Shown here: positions 53,982-64,000 of the stretch, one piece after another
Position numbering within the stretch: position 1 is the stretch's first letter
Layout of the letters: each line of letters starts with the position of its first letter
NCBI RefSeq assembly: GCF_013387485.1
Contig: NZ_JABBXB010000003.1
Coordinates: 421,927 to 485,926 of the forward strand
Direction of reading: 5' to 3'
Origin: Stenotrophomonas sp. SAM-B
GTDB lineage: Bacteria; Pseudomonadota; Gammaproteobacteria; Xanthomonadales; Xanthomonadaceae
Length of the DNA stretch: 64,000 nucleotides
Translations under genes and position numbers: made by a program
Notes under the pieces: generated by a model
Databases searched by the model: none
Told to the model about the DNA's origin: nothing
The model's input: only the letters and a program-made list of their open reading frames with translations

Positions 53982-56066
53982 ATGCAGGAACGCAGTCCCG
54001 GGTACTTCCCGCATATCGATGGACTGCGCGCCATCGCGGTGCTGGCGGTGATCCTCTATCACCTCAAGGCCAGCTGGTTGCCGGGCGGCTTCACCGGCGT
54101 GGACGTGTTCTTCGTCATCTCCGGCTTCGTGGTCAGCGCTTCGGTGGATCGACTGCCAGCGGTCGGCGGCTGGGCCGGGCTGGCGCGCTTCTACGCGCGG
54201 CGCATGCGTCGCATCGCCCCGGCACTGGTGGTGTGCCTGCTGGTAACGGCGATGCTCAGCGCGTTGCTGATTCCCGAATCCTGGCTCAGCGAGACCAGCG
54301 ACAAGACCGGCCGCATGGCCTTTGTGGGCTTGAGCAACTGGGTGCTGGCCAGCACCGGCAATGACTACTTCTCGCCGCGCACCGAATTCAATCCGTATAC
54401 GCATACCTGGTCGCTGGGTGTGGAAGAGCAGTTCTACCTGCTGTTCCCGCTGTTGTTCCTGGCCTGGGCCAAAGGCCCGCGCGGGCGCTGGCTGTCGCTG
54501 GGGCTGTTCGGCGTGGCCACCGTGGCATCGCTGGGGTATGCGGTGTTCCGGGCGCGGCAGGGCGGCCATGAGATCGATGCCTTCTACCTGACCACCACAC
54601 GGTTCTGGCAGCTTGGTGCGGGCGTGCTGCTGTTCCAGCTGTTGGCGTTGAGCGGGCGATTCACGCCGCCATCGGTGCCACTGCGTGGCTTCGGCTGGCG
54701 CTCGCCATTGTTGCTGTTGAGCCTTGTGGCGCTGGGTTACGGTCTGTGGGCCGCACGCCCGGGCCATTCGCCGTGGGTCGATGGGGTGTGGCCGGTGCTG
54801 GGCACGCTGGGCCTGCTCGGCCTGCTGCAGGGCTCACCCGGCGGCTTGATCGGGCGCGCGCTGGCGACCACGCCGATGGTGACGATCGGACGCCTGTCCT
54901 ACTCGTTGTACCTGTGGCACTGGCCGGTCTTCGTGCTGTTCCGCTGGACGGTGGGCCTGGAGACGCTGGCCACCGGCGGTGCCGCGCTGCTGTGCGTGGT
55001 GTTGCTGTCCTGGCTGTCGTGGCGCTGGGTGGAACAACCGCTGCGGCATGGGGCGCGCTGGCGCGTCAGCAATGCGCGCTGGGTCGCGATCGGGCTGGGC
55101 GCGCTGGTGCTCGGGGCCGGGCTGCAGTCGGCGCTGGTCAAGACCCAGCAGTACACCTCGCTCAGCGTGGTCAGCCGCGCCCCGCTGGACTGGTATCCGT
55201 ATGCCAAGGGGCTGAAGAAGGAAATTCCCGAGTGCCGCGTGCGGGTCGGCAACGTGCCGGTGCCCGGCGGGCAGGCGCGCCTGTACGAGCGCGGCGAGTG
55301 CCCGGGACGCACCGCATCCACCCGCCAACTGTTCGTGGCCGGTGATTCGCACGCGCTGGCTTACCACGAGATGCTGCAGCGCCTGGCCGTGCTCGATGGA
55401 GCGCCGATCCGCCTGTACGGCAGCGGCGGCTGCGCGCTGGTCGGGCTGCGTGACTGGCAGGGGCCCAATCCGGCCTGCGAGGCCTATGCGCGCAATGTGC
55501 TGGACGATATCCAGGCGCGCGCGCAGCCGGGCGATGTGGTGCTGTTGGCAGGGCTGCGGCTGCCGCGGCTGTCCGAACAGTACGCCTTGTTCGATGTCGC
55601 ACAGGTGCGTGCCGAACATCTCAGCGAAACCGCCGATGCAGGCCGCAACGCCGAAATCGCGCACTGGATCGCGCAGCTCAGACCGCTGGCCGATCGCGGC
55701 GTGCGCATCGTGCTGGAAGCGCCCAAACCGGTGCTGCCGGCGCCGCCGTACCGCTGCTCAGATGTGTTCAACCGGCACAACCCGATCTGCGCCCACGGCA
55801 TGACCATCGCGCGCAGCGAGATCGAGCAGTTGCGTGCGCCGGTGCTGGCCGGCCTGCAGCAGGTGGCTGCCGGTCTGCCCGGTGCGTCGATCTGGGATCC
55901 GATGCCGTTGCTGTGCCCCGGTGCGCAGTGCCTGCCGACCCGCGACGGAAAACCGCTGTTCTTCGATGGCGATCATCTCAGCGGCTACGGCAATCGTCTG
56001 CTGCTGCCGGATTTCCAGGCGCATCTGCGCCGTTTGGAGGCGACGGCACCCGCCGCCACCCCGTGA
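53982..56066 (+). CDS. OafA-type acyltransferase (Acyltransferase_3 plus SGNH domain)
   Basis: A 694-residue membrane enzyme that acylates a cell-surface polysaccharide. Residues 1-390 hold about ten membrane segments with the family signature IDGLRAIAVLAVILYHL (catalytic His in LYHL), GVDVFFVISGF, RRMRRIAPAL and SLGVEEQFYLLFPLL. Residues about 440-694 form the periplasmic SGNH domain with the Ser of VAGDSHALAYHEML and the Asp/His of FDGDHLSGYGNRLLL. The ATG at 53982 follows AGGAG by 10 bases. The acyl group and target sugar are unknown. Confidence 0.9.
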   Translation: MQERSPGYFPHIDGLRAIAVLAVILYHLKASWLPGGFTGVDVFFVISGFVVSASVDRLPAVGGWAGLARFYARRMRRIAPALVVCLLVTAMLSALLIPESWLSETSDKTGRMAFVGLSNWVLASTGNDYFSPRTEFNPYTHTWSLGVEEQFYLLFPLLFLAWAKGPRGRWLSLGLFGVATVASLGYAVFRARQGGHEIDAFYLTTTRFWQLGAGVLLFQLLALSGRFTPPSVPLRGFGWRSPLLLLSLVALGYGLWAARPGHSPWVDGVWPVLGTLGLLGLLQGSPGGLIGRALATTPMVTIGRLSYSLYLWHWPVFVLFRWTVGLETLATGGAALLCVVLLSWLSWRWVEQPLRHGARWRVSNARWVAIGLGALVLGAGLQSALVKTQQYTSLSVVSRAPLDWYPYAKGLKKEIPECRVRVGNVPVPGGQARLYERGECPGRTASTRQLFVAGDSHALAYHEMLQRLAVLDGAPIRLYGSGGCALVGLRDWQGPNPACEAYARNVLDDIQARAQPGDVVLLAGLRLPRLSEQYALFDVAQVRAEHLSETADAGRNAEIAHWIAQLRPLADRGVRIVLEAPKPVLPAPPYRCSDVFNRHNPICAHGMTIARSEIEQLRAPVLAGLQQVAAGLPGASIWDPMPLLCPGAQCLPTRDGKPLFFDGDHLSGYGNRLLLPDFQAHLRRLEATAPAATP

Positions 56067-56073
56067 GTCGCCC

Positions 56074-56096
56074 GCCACGCATGGCGTGGCGTTACA
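56074..56096 (-). repeat. SMAG/REP-type unit whose GTAA head overlaps a stop codon
   Basis: On the minus strand GTAACGCCACGC/GCGTGGCGG. The TAA stop of the MFS gene (56094-56092) lies in the first bases of the repeat. Confidence 0.65.
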
Positions 56097-57297
56097 CGGC
56101 TGCGCGCTTCCGGCGGCCGGCGCGCAGCAGCGGCAGGCTGATCGCGAAGAAGCACAGCAGGGCGCCAGCCAACGCGAATCCGCTGCCGGCCAGGAACGCC
56201 GTGCGGCCCTGATCGATCGGCCACAGCTGGCCGGCGATCAACGCACCGAGCACGCCGCCCACGCCGGACGAGAACCCGTACAGCAGGCCCTGGCCATGGC
56301 CGTTGAGCCGGCCGGGGAAGTAGGTCGCCAGCATCTGCATCGCGGCAGCGAAGAAGGCCGCGAAGCCCAGTGCGTGCGCGGTCTGGGCGATCAGCATCAC
56401 CGGCAGGTTCTCCGGGAACAGCGCGGTGACCGCCCAGCGCACGGTGGAACTGAGCAGCGCGATCAGCAGCATCCAGCTGGCGTCATAACGGCGGAAAAAG
56501 CGGCCGATGGTGAAGAACACGCCCACTTCGAAGACCACCCCGATCGTCCACAACACGCCCAGCGTGGAGGTCGCGTAGCCGTGGTGATCCATGTAGACCG
56601 AGAAGAAGGTGTAGTAGGGGCCGAACGACAGCTGCTCCATGAACGCCGCGAGGAAGAACGCCAGCACCTGCGGCTTGCGCACGATCTGCCAGAAGCCGCT
56701 GGCGTCGCCGTCGCTGCGCTGCAGGTTGCGCGCATAGCGGTTGGCGAACCCCGAGGCGGTGAGCAGGCCGAACAGCGGCAGCATCAGCCAGGGCAGCAGG
56801 TGCGCGTTGCCGGCGCCGCCGTCGCCTTCGATGATCCAGCCGAACAGCATCACCACGGCGATGAAGCCCAGCGAGCCCCACACCCGGATCAGCCCGTAAC
56901 GGTGGCTGTCACTGCCCAGGTGGGTCAGCGTGATCGATTCGAACTGCGGCATCACCGCGTTGTAGAAAAAGCAGAACGTGATCATCGCCGGATACAGCCA
57001 CGGTTGCGGCAACGGCAGCAGGAAGGCGCAGAACGTCAGCAGGGTCAGCACGCAGCCCAGCCGCAGCCAGAAGATCGGGCGCGGCGAGGCGGCGGCGAGG
57101 GAGGTCCAGGTGGTGGGCGCGACGATGCGGGTGGCGTACCAGAGGCCCATCATCACGCTGATCGCGGTGACGCTCATCCCGCGCGAGGTCAGGAACAACG
57201 ACCAGTACGGGGTGAACGCGCCGAGGGCGGCGTAGTAGAAGAGGTAGAACGAGGACAGGCGGACGGCCGGAACGGCGTCGCGGGGGAGGGCGGTCAT
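56092..57297 (-). CDS. MFS transporter (HcaT/PPP family-like)
   Basis: A 401-residue transporter with twelve hydrophobic segments. The opening RLSSFYLFYYAALGAFTPYWSLFLTSRGMS and the LIRVWGSLGFI segment match the HcaT/3-phenylpropionate-type MFS_1-like branch, while QGLLYGFSSGVGGVLGA is a typical second-half motif. The sugar or aromatic acid carried is unknown. The ATG at 57297 is preferred over the longer frame at 57327. Convergent with the acyltransferase gene. Confidence 0.85.
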   Translation of the reverse strand: MTALPRDAVPAVRLSSFYLFYYAALGAFTPYWSLFLTSRGMSVTAISVMMGLWYATRIVAPTTWTSLAAASPRPIFWLRLGCVLTLLTFCAFLLPLPQPWLYPAMITFCFFYNAVMPQFESITLTHLGSDSHRYGLIRVWGSLGFIAVVMLFGWIIEGDGGAGNAHLLPWLMLPLFGLLTASGFANRYARNLQRSDGDASGFWQIVRKPQVLAFFLAAFMEQLSFGPYYTFFSVYMDHHGYATSTLGVLWTIGVVFEVGVFFTIGRFFRRYDASWMLLIALLSSTVRWAVTALFPENLPVMLIAQTAHALGFAAFFAAAMQMLATYFPGRLNGHGQGLLYGFSSGVGGVLGALIAGQLWPIDQGRTAFLAGSGFALAGALLCFFAISLPLLRAGRRKRAAV

Positions 57298-57352
57298 GCG
57301 GGGTCTCGAAGGGCGCGCACCCACCAAAAGCGGGTGCCTACCCGGGCATTAT

Positions 57353-57440
57353 GCCGTCAGCACCCGACCGTGGGCCGGGCAAACGAACGACACCGGCAAT
57401 CCATTACGTCGGTAGCACCCGACCGTTGGCCGGGTGGCAC
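57353..57440. repeat. Two SMAG/REP-type units
   Basis: A unit near 57353-57381 (CAGCACCCGACCGTGGGCCGGGC) and one at 57412-57440 (GTAGCACCCGACCGTTGGCCGGGT), both forward, ending 2 bases before the metH stop codon. Confidence 0.65.
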
Positions 57441-57442
57441 GC

Positions 57443-60127
<2,685 letters not shown>

Positions 60128-60190
60128 GGGCAGGCTGGCACGGGCTGGCGGAGGAGGGTCAACGACAACGGGAGCGTGGTGCGGACGCGG

Positions 60191-61297
60191 TCATGCCGCG
60201 TCTTCCAGCGGGGGTGCCGGCAGGCGGCGGGGCGGCAGATCGGCGACCGCCTCGGCGATCGCGCGGATGTGCGCCGGGGTGGTGCCGCAGCAGCCGCCCA
60301 CCAGGTTGAGCAGGCCGGCACTGGCGAATTCGCGCAGCGTCGTGGCCATTTCTTCCGGAGTTTCGTCGTACTCGCCGAAGGCATTGGGCAGGCCCGCGTT
60401 CGGGTGTGCGCTGACCAGGCACTCGGCCACGGTGGACAAGGTCTCCACGTGCGGCCGCATGTCGCTGGCACCGAGCGCGCAGTTCAGCCCGATCGACAGC
60501 GGCCGGCCGTGCGCGACCGAGGCGTAGAACGCTTCGGCCGTCTGCCCGGACAGGGTGCGCCCGGAGGCATCGGTGATCGTGCCGGAGATCATCACCGGCA
60601 GGCGCCCACCGCGCGCATCGAACACCTCTTCGATGGCGAACAGCGCGGCCTTCGCGTTGAGCGTATCGAAGATGGTTTCCACCATCAGGGTGTCGGCGCC
60701 GCCGTCGATCAGGCCGTCGATGGCTTCGCGGTAGGTCTCGCGCAGGGCATCGAAACTGGTGTTGCGGAAACCGGGATCGTTCACGTCCGGGCTGATCGAG
60801 GCGGTGCGGCTGGTCGGGCCGAGCACGCCGATCACGAAGCGCGGCTTGCCCGGCGTGGTCGCCGCAACCGCATCGCAGCAGGCGCGCGCCACCGCGGCGC
60901 CGGCTTTGTTGAGCTCGTAGACCAGGTGTTCAAGGTGATAGTCGGCCTGGCTGACCGAGGTCGCGTTGAACGTATTGGTCTCGACCAGATCGGCACCGGC
61001 TTCCAGGTACGCGGTGTGGATGCCGCCGATCACCTCCGGCCGGGTCAACAGCAGCAGGTCGTTGTTGCCCTTGAGGTCATGCCCCTGCGGCGCGTCGCCC
61101 GGCGCGGCATGGTCGCAGCCGGGCCCGTGCTGGTGGTCGTAACCGCCGGCGAAGCGCTCGCCGCGGTAATCCTCTTCCTCCAGTCCGTGCCGCTGGATCA
61201 TCGTGCCCATGGCCCCATCGATGATCAGGATGCGCTGGGCCAGCGCCGTTTCCAGCGCGTGCACGCGGTCGGGGTGGAGCCAGGGCAGGGATGACAT
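60191..61297 (-). CDS. Methionine synthase, N-terminal homocysteine methyltransferase module
   Basis: A 368-residue zinc-dependent homocysteine S-methyltransferase module. It begins [14 protein letters not shown], and has the zinc ligands Cys273 (GLNCALGA) and Cys336/Cys337 (VGGCCGTTP), spaced as in E. coli MetH (247, 310, 311). Relative to E. coli there is an insert of about 23 residues at 51-73 ([18 protein letters not shown]...), rich in His and Gly. It must act with the downstream MetH part in trans. It lies 9 bases after the regulator gene. Confidence 0.92.
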   Translation of the reverse strand: MSSLPWLHPDRVHALETALAQRILIIDGAMGTMIQRHGLEEEDYRGERFAGGYDHQHGPGCDHAAPGDAPQGHDLKGNNDLLLLTRPEVIGGIHTAYLEAGADLVETNTFNATSVSQADYHLEHLVYELNKAGAAVARACCDAVAATTPGKPRFVIGVLGPTSRTASISPDVNDPGFRNTSFDALRETYREAIDGLIDGGADTLMVETIFDTLNAKAALFAIEEVFDARGGRLPVMISGTITDASGRTLSGQTAEAFYASVAHGRPLSIGLNCALGASDMRPHVETLSTVAECLVSAHPNAGLPNAFGEYDETPEEMATTLREFASAGLLNLVGGCCGTTPAHIRAIAEAVADLPPRRLPAPPLEDAA

Positions 61298-61306
61298 GGG
61301 CAGACC

Positions 61307-62236
61307 TCAGGGTTTGCTGGCGATCAGCGAGATGACTTCGAAATGTGGCGGGCGCTTCTCGCGGGTCACGGTTTCCAGGCTGGAGACGACCAGGCCGGCC
61401 TTCTCCACGAACTTGCGCAGTTCCTTGTCGCTGAAACCGAGGTTGACGTGGCCATAGGCATCCACGGCCGCGCGATGCTCGTGCCGGGCCAGGCTGCACA
61501 GCAGCAGTCGGCCGCCCGGGCGCAGCACGCGCGCGCCTTCGGCCACGGCCTGGGCCGGTTTGGCCGCGTAGGTCAGCGCATGCATCAGCACCACCAGGTC
61601 GAAGCTCTGGTCGGGGAAGGGCAGGGCATGCATGTCGCCTTCGCGCACTTCCACGTTGGCCAGCCGGCGCAGGCGCTCGCTGGCCGCGGCGACCACGCGC
61701 GCGCTGGTGTCGATGCAGATGTAGCGCTTGGCGTGCGGCGCCACCAGCTCGGCCAGCACGCCGTCACCGGAGGCGATGTCGAGCACGTCGCCGGTTTCCA
61801 GCAGCGGCAGCGCAGTGCGGGCCAGCGCTTCCCAGGTGCGGCCGGGGGAGTAGTGGCGTTCCATGTCGCCGGCGACGCTGTCGGCCCAGTTCTGGTCGGC
61901 GGCACGGCTGGCCATCACCGCGGCAACGCGTTCAGCGTCCTGGCGCAGCAGCGGGTCGTCGCTGCCGGTGCTCAGGGCATGCCACAATGCGCGCTGCGCC
62001 GGGTCCAGCGCGGCGTCATCGAAGCGGTAATACGCCGAGACGCCGGAGCGACGGTCGCGGACCAGGCCGGCTTCCTTGAGCCGGGCCAGATGGGTGGACA
62101 CCCGCGGCTGGGCCAGCGTGGTGATGGCCGACAGCTCGGCCACGGTGAGTTCTTCCTGTTCCAGCAGCGCCAGCAGGCGCACCCGGGTGGCGTCGGCGAA
62201 CACTTTCAGCCGGACGGACCAGTCCTCGAGATCCAT
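61307..62236 (-). CDS. ArsR family regulator fused to a SAM methyltransferase domain (SahR-like)
   Basis: A 309-residue protein. Residues 1-95 form an ArsR winged helix (RVRLLALLEQEELTVAELSAITTLAQPRVSTHLARLKEAGLV); residues about 140-300 form a class I methyltransferase fold with the SAM/SAH site VLDIASGDGVLAELVA and LVVLMHALTYAAKPAQAV. Proteins of this plan (SahR) sense S-adenosylhomocysteine and control methionine genes. It is the first gene of the metH unit. A 32-bp nested palindrome ends one base from its start codon; no ribosome site is visible, so the mRNA may be leaderless. Confidence 0.88.
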   Translation of the reverse strand: MDLEDWSVRLKVFADATRVRLLALLEQEELTVAELSAITTLAQPRVSTHLARLKEAGLVRDRRSGVSAYYRFDDAALDPAQRALWHALSTGSDDPLLRQDAERVAAVMASRAADQNWADSVAGDMERHYSPGRTWEALARTALPLLETGDVLDIASGDGVLAELVAPHAKRYICIDTSARVVAAASERLRRLANVEVREGDMHALPFPDQSFDLVVLMHALTYAAKPAQAVAEGARVLRPGGRLLLCSLARHEHRAAVDAYGHVNLGFSDKELRKFVEKAGLVVSSLETVTREKRPPHFEVISLIASKP

Positions 62237-62268
62237 AAATATCTACCTATCGCGATATAGAGATATTT
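62237..62268 (-). promoter_or_regulatory. 32-bp nested palindromic operator of the regulator-metH operon
   Basis: Outer arms AAATATCT (62237-62244) and AGATATTT (62261-62268) and inner palindrome TATCGCGATA (62248-62257) share one centre (62252.5). It touches the start codon of the regulator gene and is the obvious site for autoregulation. Confidence 0.75.
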
Positions 62269-62320
62269 TCGTCCTTTGGCGGCTGTCCGGTCAAGTCAGG
62301 CGTGCCTCCCCGCCCCCCGG

Positions 62321-62326
62321 TACAAT
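62321..62326 (+). promoter_or_regulatory. Possible -10 box of the acyl-CoA dehydrogenase gene
   Basis: TACAAT in a GC-rich setting, 58 bases before the GTG start. A clear -35 is not seen. Confidence 0.4.
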
Positions 62327-62383
62327 CGCCCGACCTGGCCGCGCTCTGCGCGGCCATATCACTAATGTCCCCGGGAGGGTGTT

Positions 62384-63532
62384 GTGGATTTCAGCTTTAC
62401 CGAAGAGCAGTTGATGCTGCAGGACGTTGCGCGCCGTATCGCGCAGGAAAAGATCGCGCCGAGCGCCGAGCACCATGACCGCACCGGCGAGTTCCCGCTG
62501 GAGAACATCCGCCTGCTGGGCGAGAACGGTCTGATGGGCATCGAAGTGCCCGAAGCCTACGGCGGTGCGGGCATGGATCCGATCGCCTACGTCCTGGCGA
62601 TGGTGGAGGTCGCCGCCGGAGACGCCGCGCATTCGACGATCATGTCGGTCAACAACTCGTTGTTCTGCAACGGTATCCTGACCCATGGCAGCGAAGCGCA
62701 GAAGCAGAAGTACGTGCGCGCCATTGCCGAGGGCGAAGCCATCGGCGCGTTCGCGCTGACCGAGCCGCAGTCCGGCTCGGATGCGACGGCGATGCGCTGC
62801 CGCGCGGTCAAGCAGGCCGACGGCACCTACGTCATCAACGGCAAGAAGAGCTGGATCACCTCCGGCCCGGTCGCCAAGTACATCGTGCTGTTTGCGATGA
62901 CCGATCCGGACCAGGGCGCACGTGGCATCAGCGCGTTCATGATCGACACCGACAAGCCCGGCTTCCACCGCGGCAAGACCGAGCCGAAGCTGGGTATCCG
63001 TGCTTCGGCGACCTGCGAGATCGAGTTCCAGGATTACGTGGCCGCTGCCGATGACGTGGTCGGCAAGGAAGGCGAGGGCTTCAAGATCGCCATGGGCGTG
63101 CTCGATGCCGGCCGGATCGGTATCGCTTCGCAGGCGATCGGCATCGCGCGTGCCGCGTACGAAGCCACGATCGAATACGTGAAGGACCGCAAGGCCTTCG
63201 GCGCCGCGATCGGTACCTTCCAGATGACCCAGGCCAAGATCGCCGACATGAAGTGCAAGCTGGACGCAGCGCTGCTGCTGACGCTGCGCGCGGCATGGGT
63301 GAAGGGCCAGGGCAAGCGCTTCAGCAATGAAGCGGCGATCGCCAAGCTGACCGCTTCGGAAGCAGCGATGTGGATCACCCACCAGGCCGTGCAGATCCAC
63401 GGCGGCATGGGCTATTCCAAGGAAATGCCGCTGGAGCGTTACTTCCGCGATGCCAAGATCACCGAGATCTACGAGGGCACCTCGGAAATCCAGCGGTTGG
63501 TGATCGCGCGCAACGAAACCGGATTGCGTTGA
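62384..63532 (+). CDS. Acyl-CoA dehydrogenase
   Basis: A 382-residue FAD enzyme that makes the 2,3 double bond of acyl-CoA in fatty or branched-chain acid breakdown. FSFTEEQLMLQDVARRIAQE at the start, the FAD/substrate motifs GAFALTEPQSGSDATAM and SWITSGPVAKYIVLF, then QIHGGMGYSKEMPLER and the catalytic Glu in IYEGTSEIQRLVIAR. Length and motifs fit short/branched-chain dehydrogenases. The start is a GTG at 62384 with GGGAGGG upstream. Chain-length preference cannot be read with certainty. Divergent from the regulator-metH operon. Confidence 0.94.
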   Translation: MDFSFTEEQLMLQDVARRIAQEKIAPSAEHHDRTGEFPLENIRLLGENGLMGIEVPEAYGGAGMDPIAYVLAMVEVAAGDAAHSTIMSVNNSLFCNGILTHGSEAQKQKYVRAIAEGEAIGAFALTEPQSGSDATAMRCRAVKQADGTYVINGKKSWITSGPVAKYIVLFAMTDPDQGARGISAFMIDTDKPGFHRGKTEPKLGIRASATCEIEFQDYVAAADDVVGKEGEGFKIAMGVLDAGRIGIASQAIGIARAAYEATIEYVKDRKAFGAAIGTFQMTQAKIADMKCKLDAALLLTLRAAWVKGQGKRFSNEAAIAKLTASEAAMWITHQAVQIHGGMGYSKEMPLERYFRDAKITEIYEGTSEIQRLVIARNETGLR

Positions 63533-63535
63533 GGT

Positions 63536-63627
63536 AGCGCGGCCACGACCCACGGTCGTGGCCCGCCGGCGGAGGCTGTAGCGTCGGGGCCGCCCGCCGG
63601 GTAGGTGCCGACCGTTGGTCGGCACCC
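63536..63627. repeat. Two SMAG/REP-type units
   Basis: A unit at about 63536-63563 (GGCCACGACC/GGTCGTGGCC around CAC) and a forward unit at about 63600-63627 (GTAGGTGCCGACC(GTT)GGTCGGCAC). Confidence 0.7.
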
Positions 63628-63668
63628 GGGTGGTGCAGAATGTGCGGTTCCGTTCTGCAGGACATTCC

Positions 63669-63962
63669 ATGATCATCTATCGAGGCGCAGGGTTCCTGAC
63701 CCTGCTCACGCCCGTCGTCGCGTTGTTGCTGCTGATGTGGCTGTGGCCGGATCCGAGCGTCGCCAAGGGCAACATATCGTTGACCCGGTTGCTGCTGGGT
63801 TTCGGCATCGGCGCAGCGATCAATGTCGTGGTGGGCCTGGTGCTCAACCGCGGCCCGCGCGCGGAGGGCGAGCCTGCCCGCCATCATTTCTTCTACCTGC
63901 CGATGCAGTGGCCGTCGCTGGCGATCGTGGCCGCCTGTGCAGCGGGGGCGCTGCTGCGCTGA
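63669..63962 (+). CDS. Small membrane protein
   Basis: A 97-residue protein with three hydrophobic segments: GFLTLLTPVVALLLLMWLWP, LLLGFGIGAAINVVVGLVL and a C-terminal WPSLAIVAACAAGALLR, with a polar RHHFFYLPMQ loop. AGGA lies before the ATG at 63669. It looks like a conserved hypothetical of Xanthomonads; no named family is recognised. Confidence 0.72.
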   Translation: MIIYRGAGFLTLLTPVVALLLLMWLWPDPSVAKGNISLTRLLLGFGIGAAINVVVGLVLNRGPRAEGEPARHHFFYLPMQWPSLAIVAACAAGALLR

Positions 63963-63991
63963 GACGTTTGGTGGTGCGCTGAGACCGTGTG

Positions 63992-64000
63992 GTAGTGCCG
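63992..64000 (+). repeat. Start of another SMAG/REP unit at the window edge
   Basis: GTAGTGCCG, cut by the window end; matches the head of the full units. Confidence 0.5.

Overview
The window is high-GC chromosomal DNA from a gammaproteobacterium of the Xanthomonadaceae, most likely Stenotrophomonas or a close relative. The best pointer is the many short inverted repeats that begin with GTAG and carry arms of the type GTAGTGCCGGCCGCTGGCCGGC (written here as one unit; usual name SMAG/REP elements of S. maltophilia), found in nearly every longer gap. Gene content agrees: RoxA, split MetH, an operon of sucA-sucB-lpd, ugd-slyX order, and many conserved Xanthomonad hypothetical proteins. I see no phage, insertion sequence, CRISPR array, tRNA or rRNA; the DNA looks like core chromosome.

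Layout: 0.2-2.6 kb acetyltransferase, RsiV-like lipoprotein and cyclopropane fatty acid synthase; 2.6-8.6 kb M3 peptidase, glutathione peroxidase, ferredoxin-NADP reductase (with a Fur-like box) and an ABC exporter; 8.7-10.1 kb an ECF41 sigma factor with its carboxymuconolactone decarboxylase partner, each with a matching ECF41 promoter; 10.2-11.8 kb class I fumarase; 11.9-16.7 kb LysE exporter, GST, fatty acid hydroxylase, arsenate reductase, outer membrane phospholipase A and DUF456; 16.9-18.2 kb cold-shock protein, glycine-zipper lipoprotein and an anchored cytochrome c'-like protein; 18.3-24.9 kb tcdA, LysR/MFS divergent pair, TatD, second glycine-zipper protein, GNAT and GST; 25.0-29.2 kb a two-gene unit of a fused 2-oxoacid dehydrogenase E1-like protein and an asparagine synthetase-like amidotransferase; 29.4-32.0 kb FMN reductase and dnaB; 32.2-37.8 kb the 2-oxoglutarate dehydrogenase operon; 38-43.1 kb GNAT fusion, RoxA, purB and a CNNM/CorC protein; 43.4-44.8 kb fumC; 44.9-49.5 kb a seven-gene YtrA/GntR-ABC operon ending in three exported proteins; 49.9-56.1 kb second glutathione peroxidase, FKBP isomerase, ugd, slyX, DUF2058 and an OafA-type acyltransferase; 56.1-57.3 kb MFS transporter; 57.4-62.2 kb an ArsR-methyltransferase regulator followed by a two-piece methionine synthase; 62.4-64.0 kb acyl-CoA dehydrogenase and a small membrane protein.

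The most promising leads are: (i) the YtrA-type operon at 44.9-49.5 kb, headed by a GGTG-N16-CACC operator and containing a nine-repeat GSGD protein; (ii) the 32-bp nested palindrome touching the start codon of the ArsR-methyltransferase regulator in front of the split metH; (iii) the two identical-geometry ECF41 promoters; (iv) the fused E1-like/amidotransferase pair with no E2 or E3 nearby; and (v) DnaA-box-like sites in the dnaB leader. All functional calls come from reading the protein sequences; no database search was possible.
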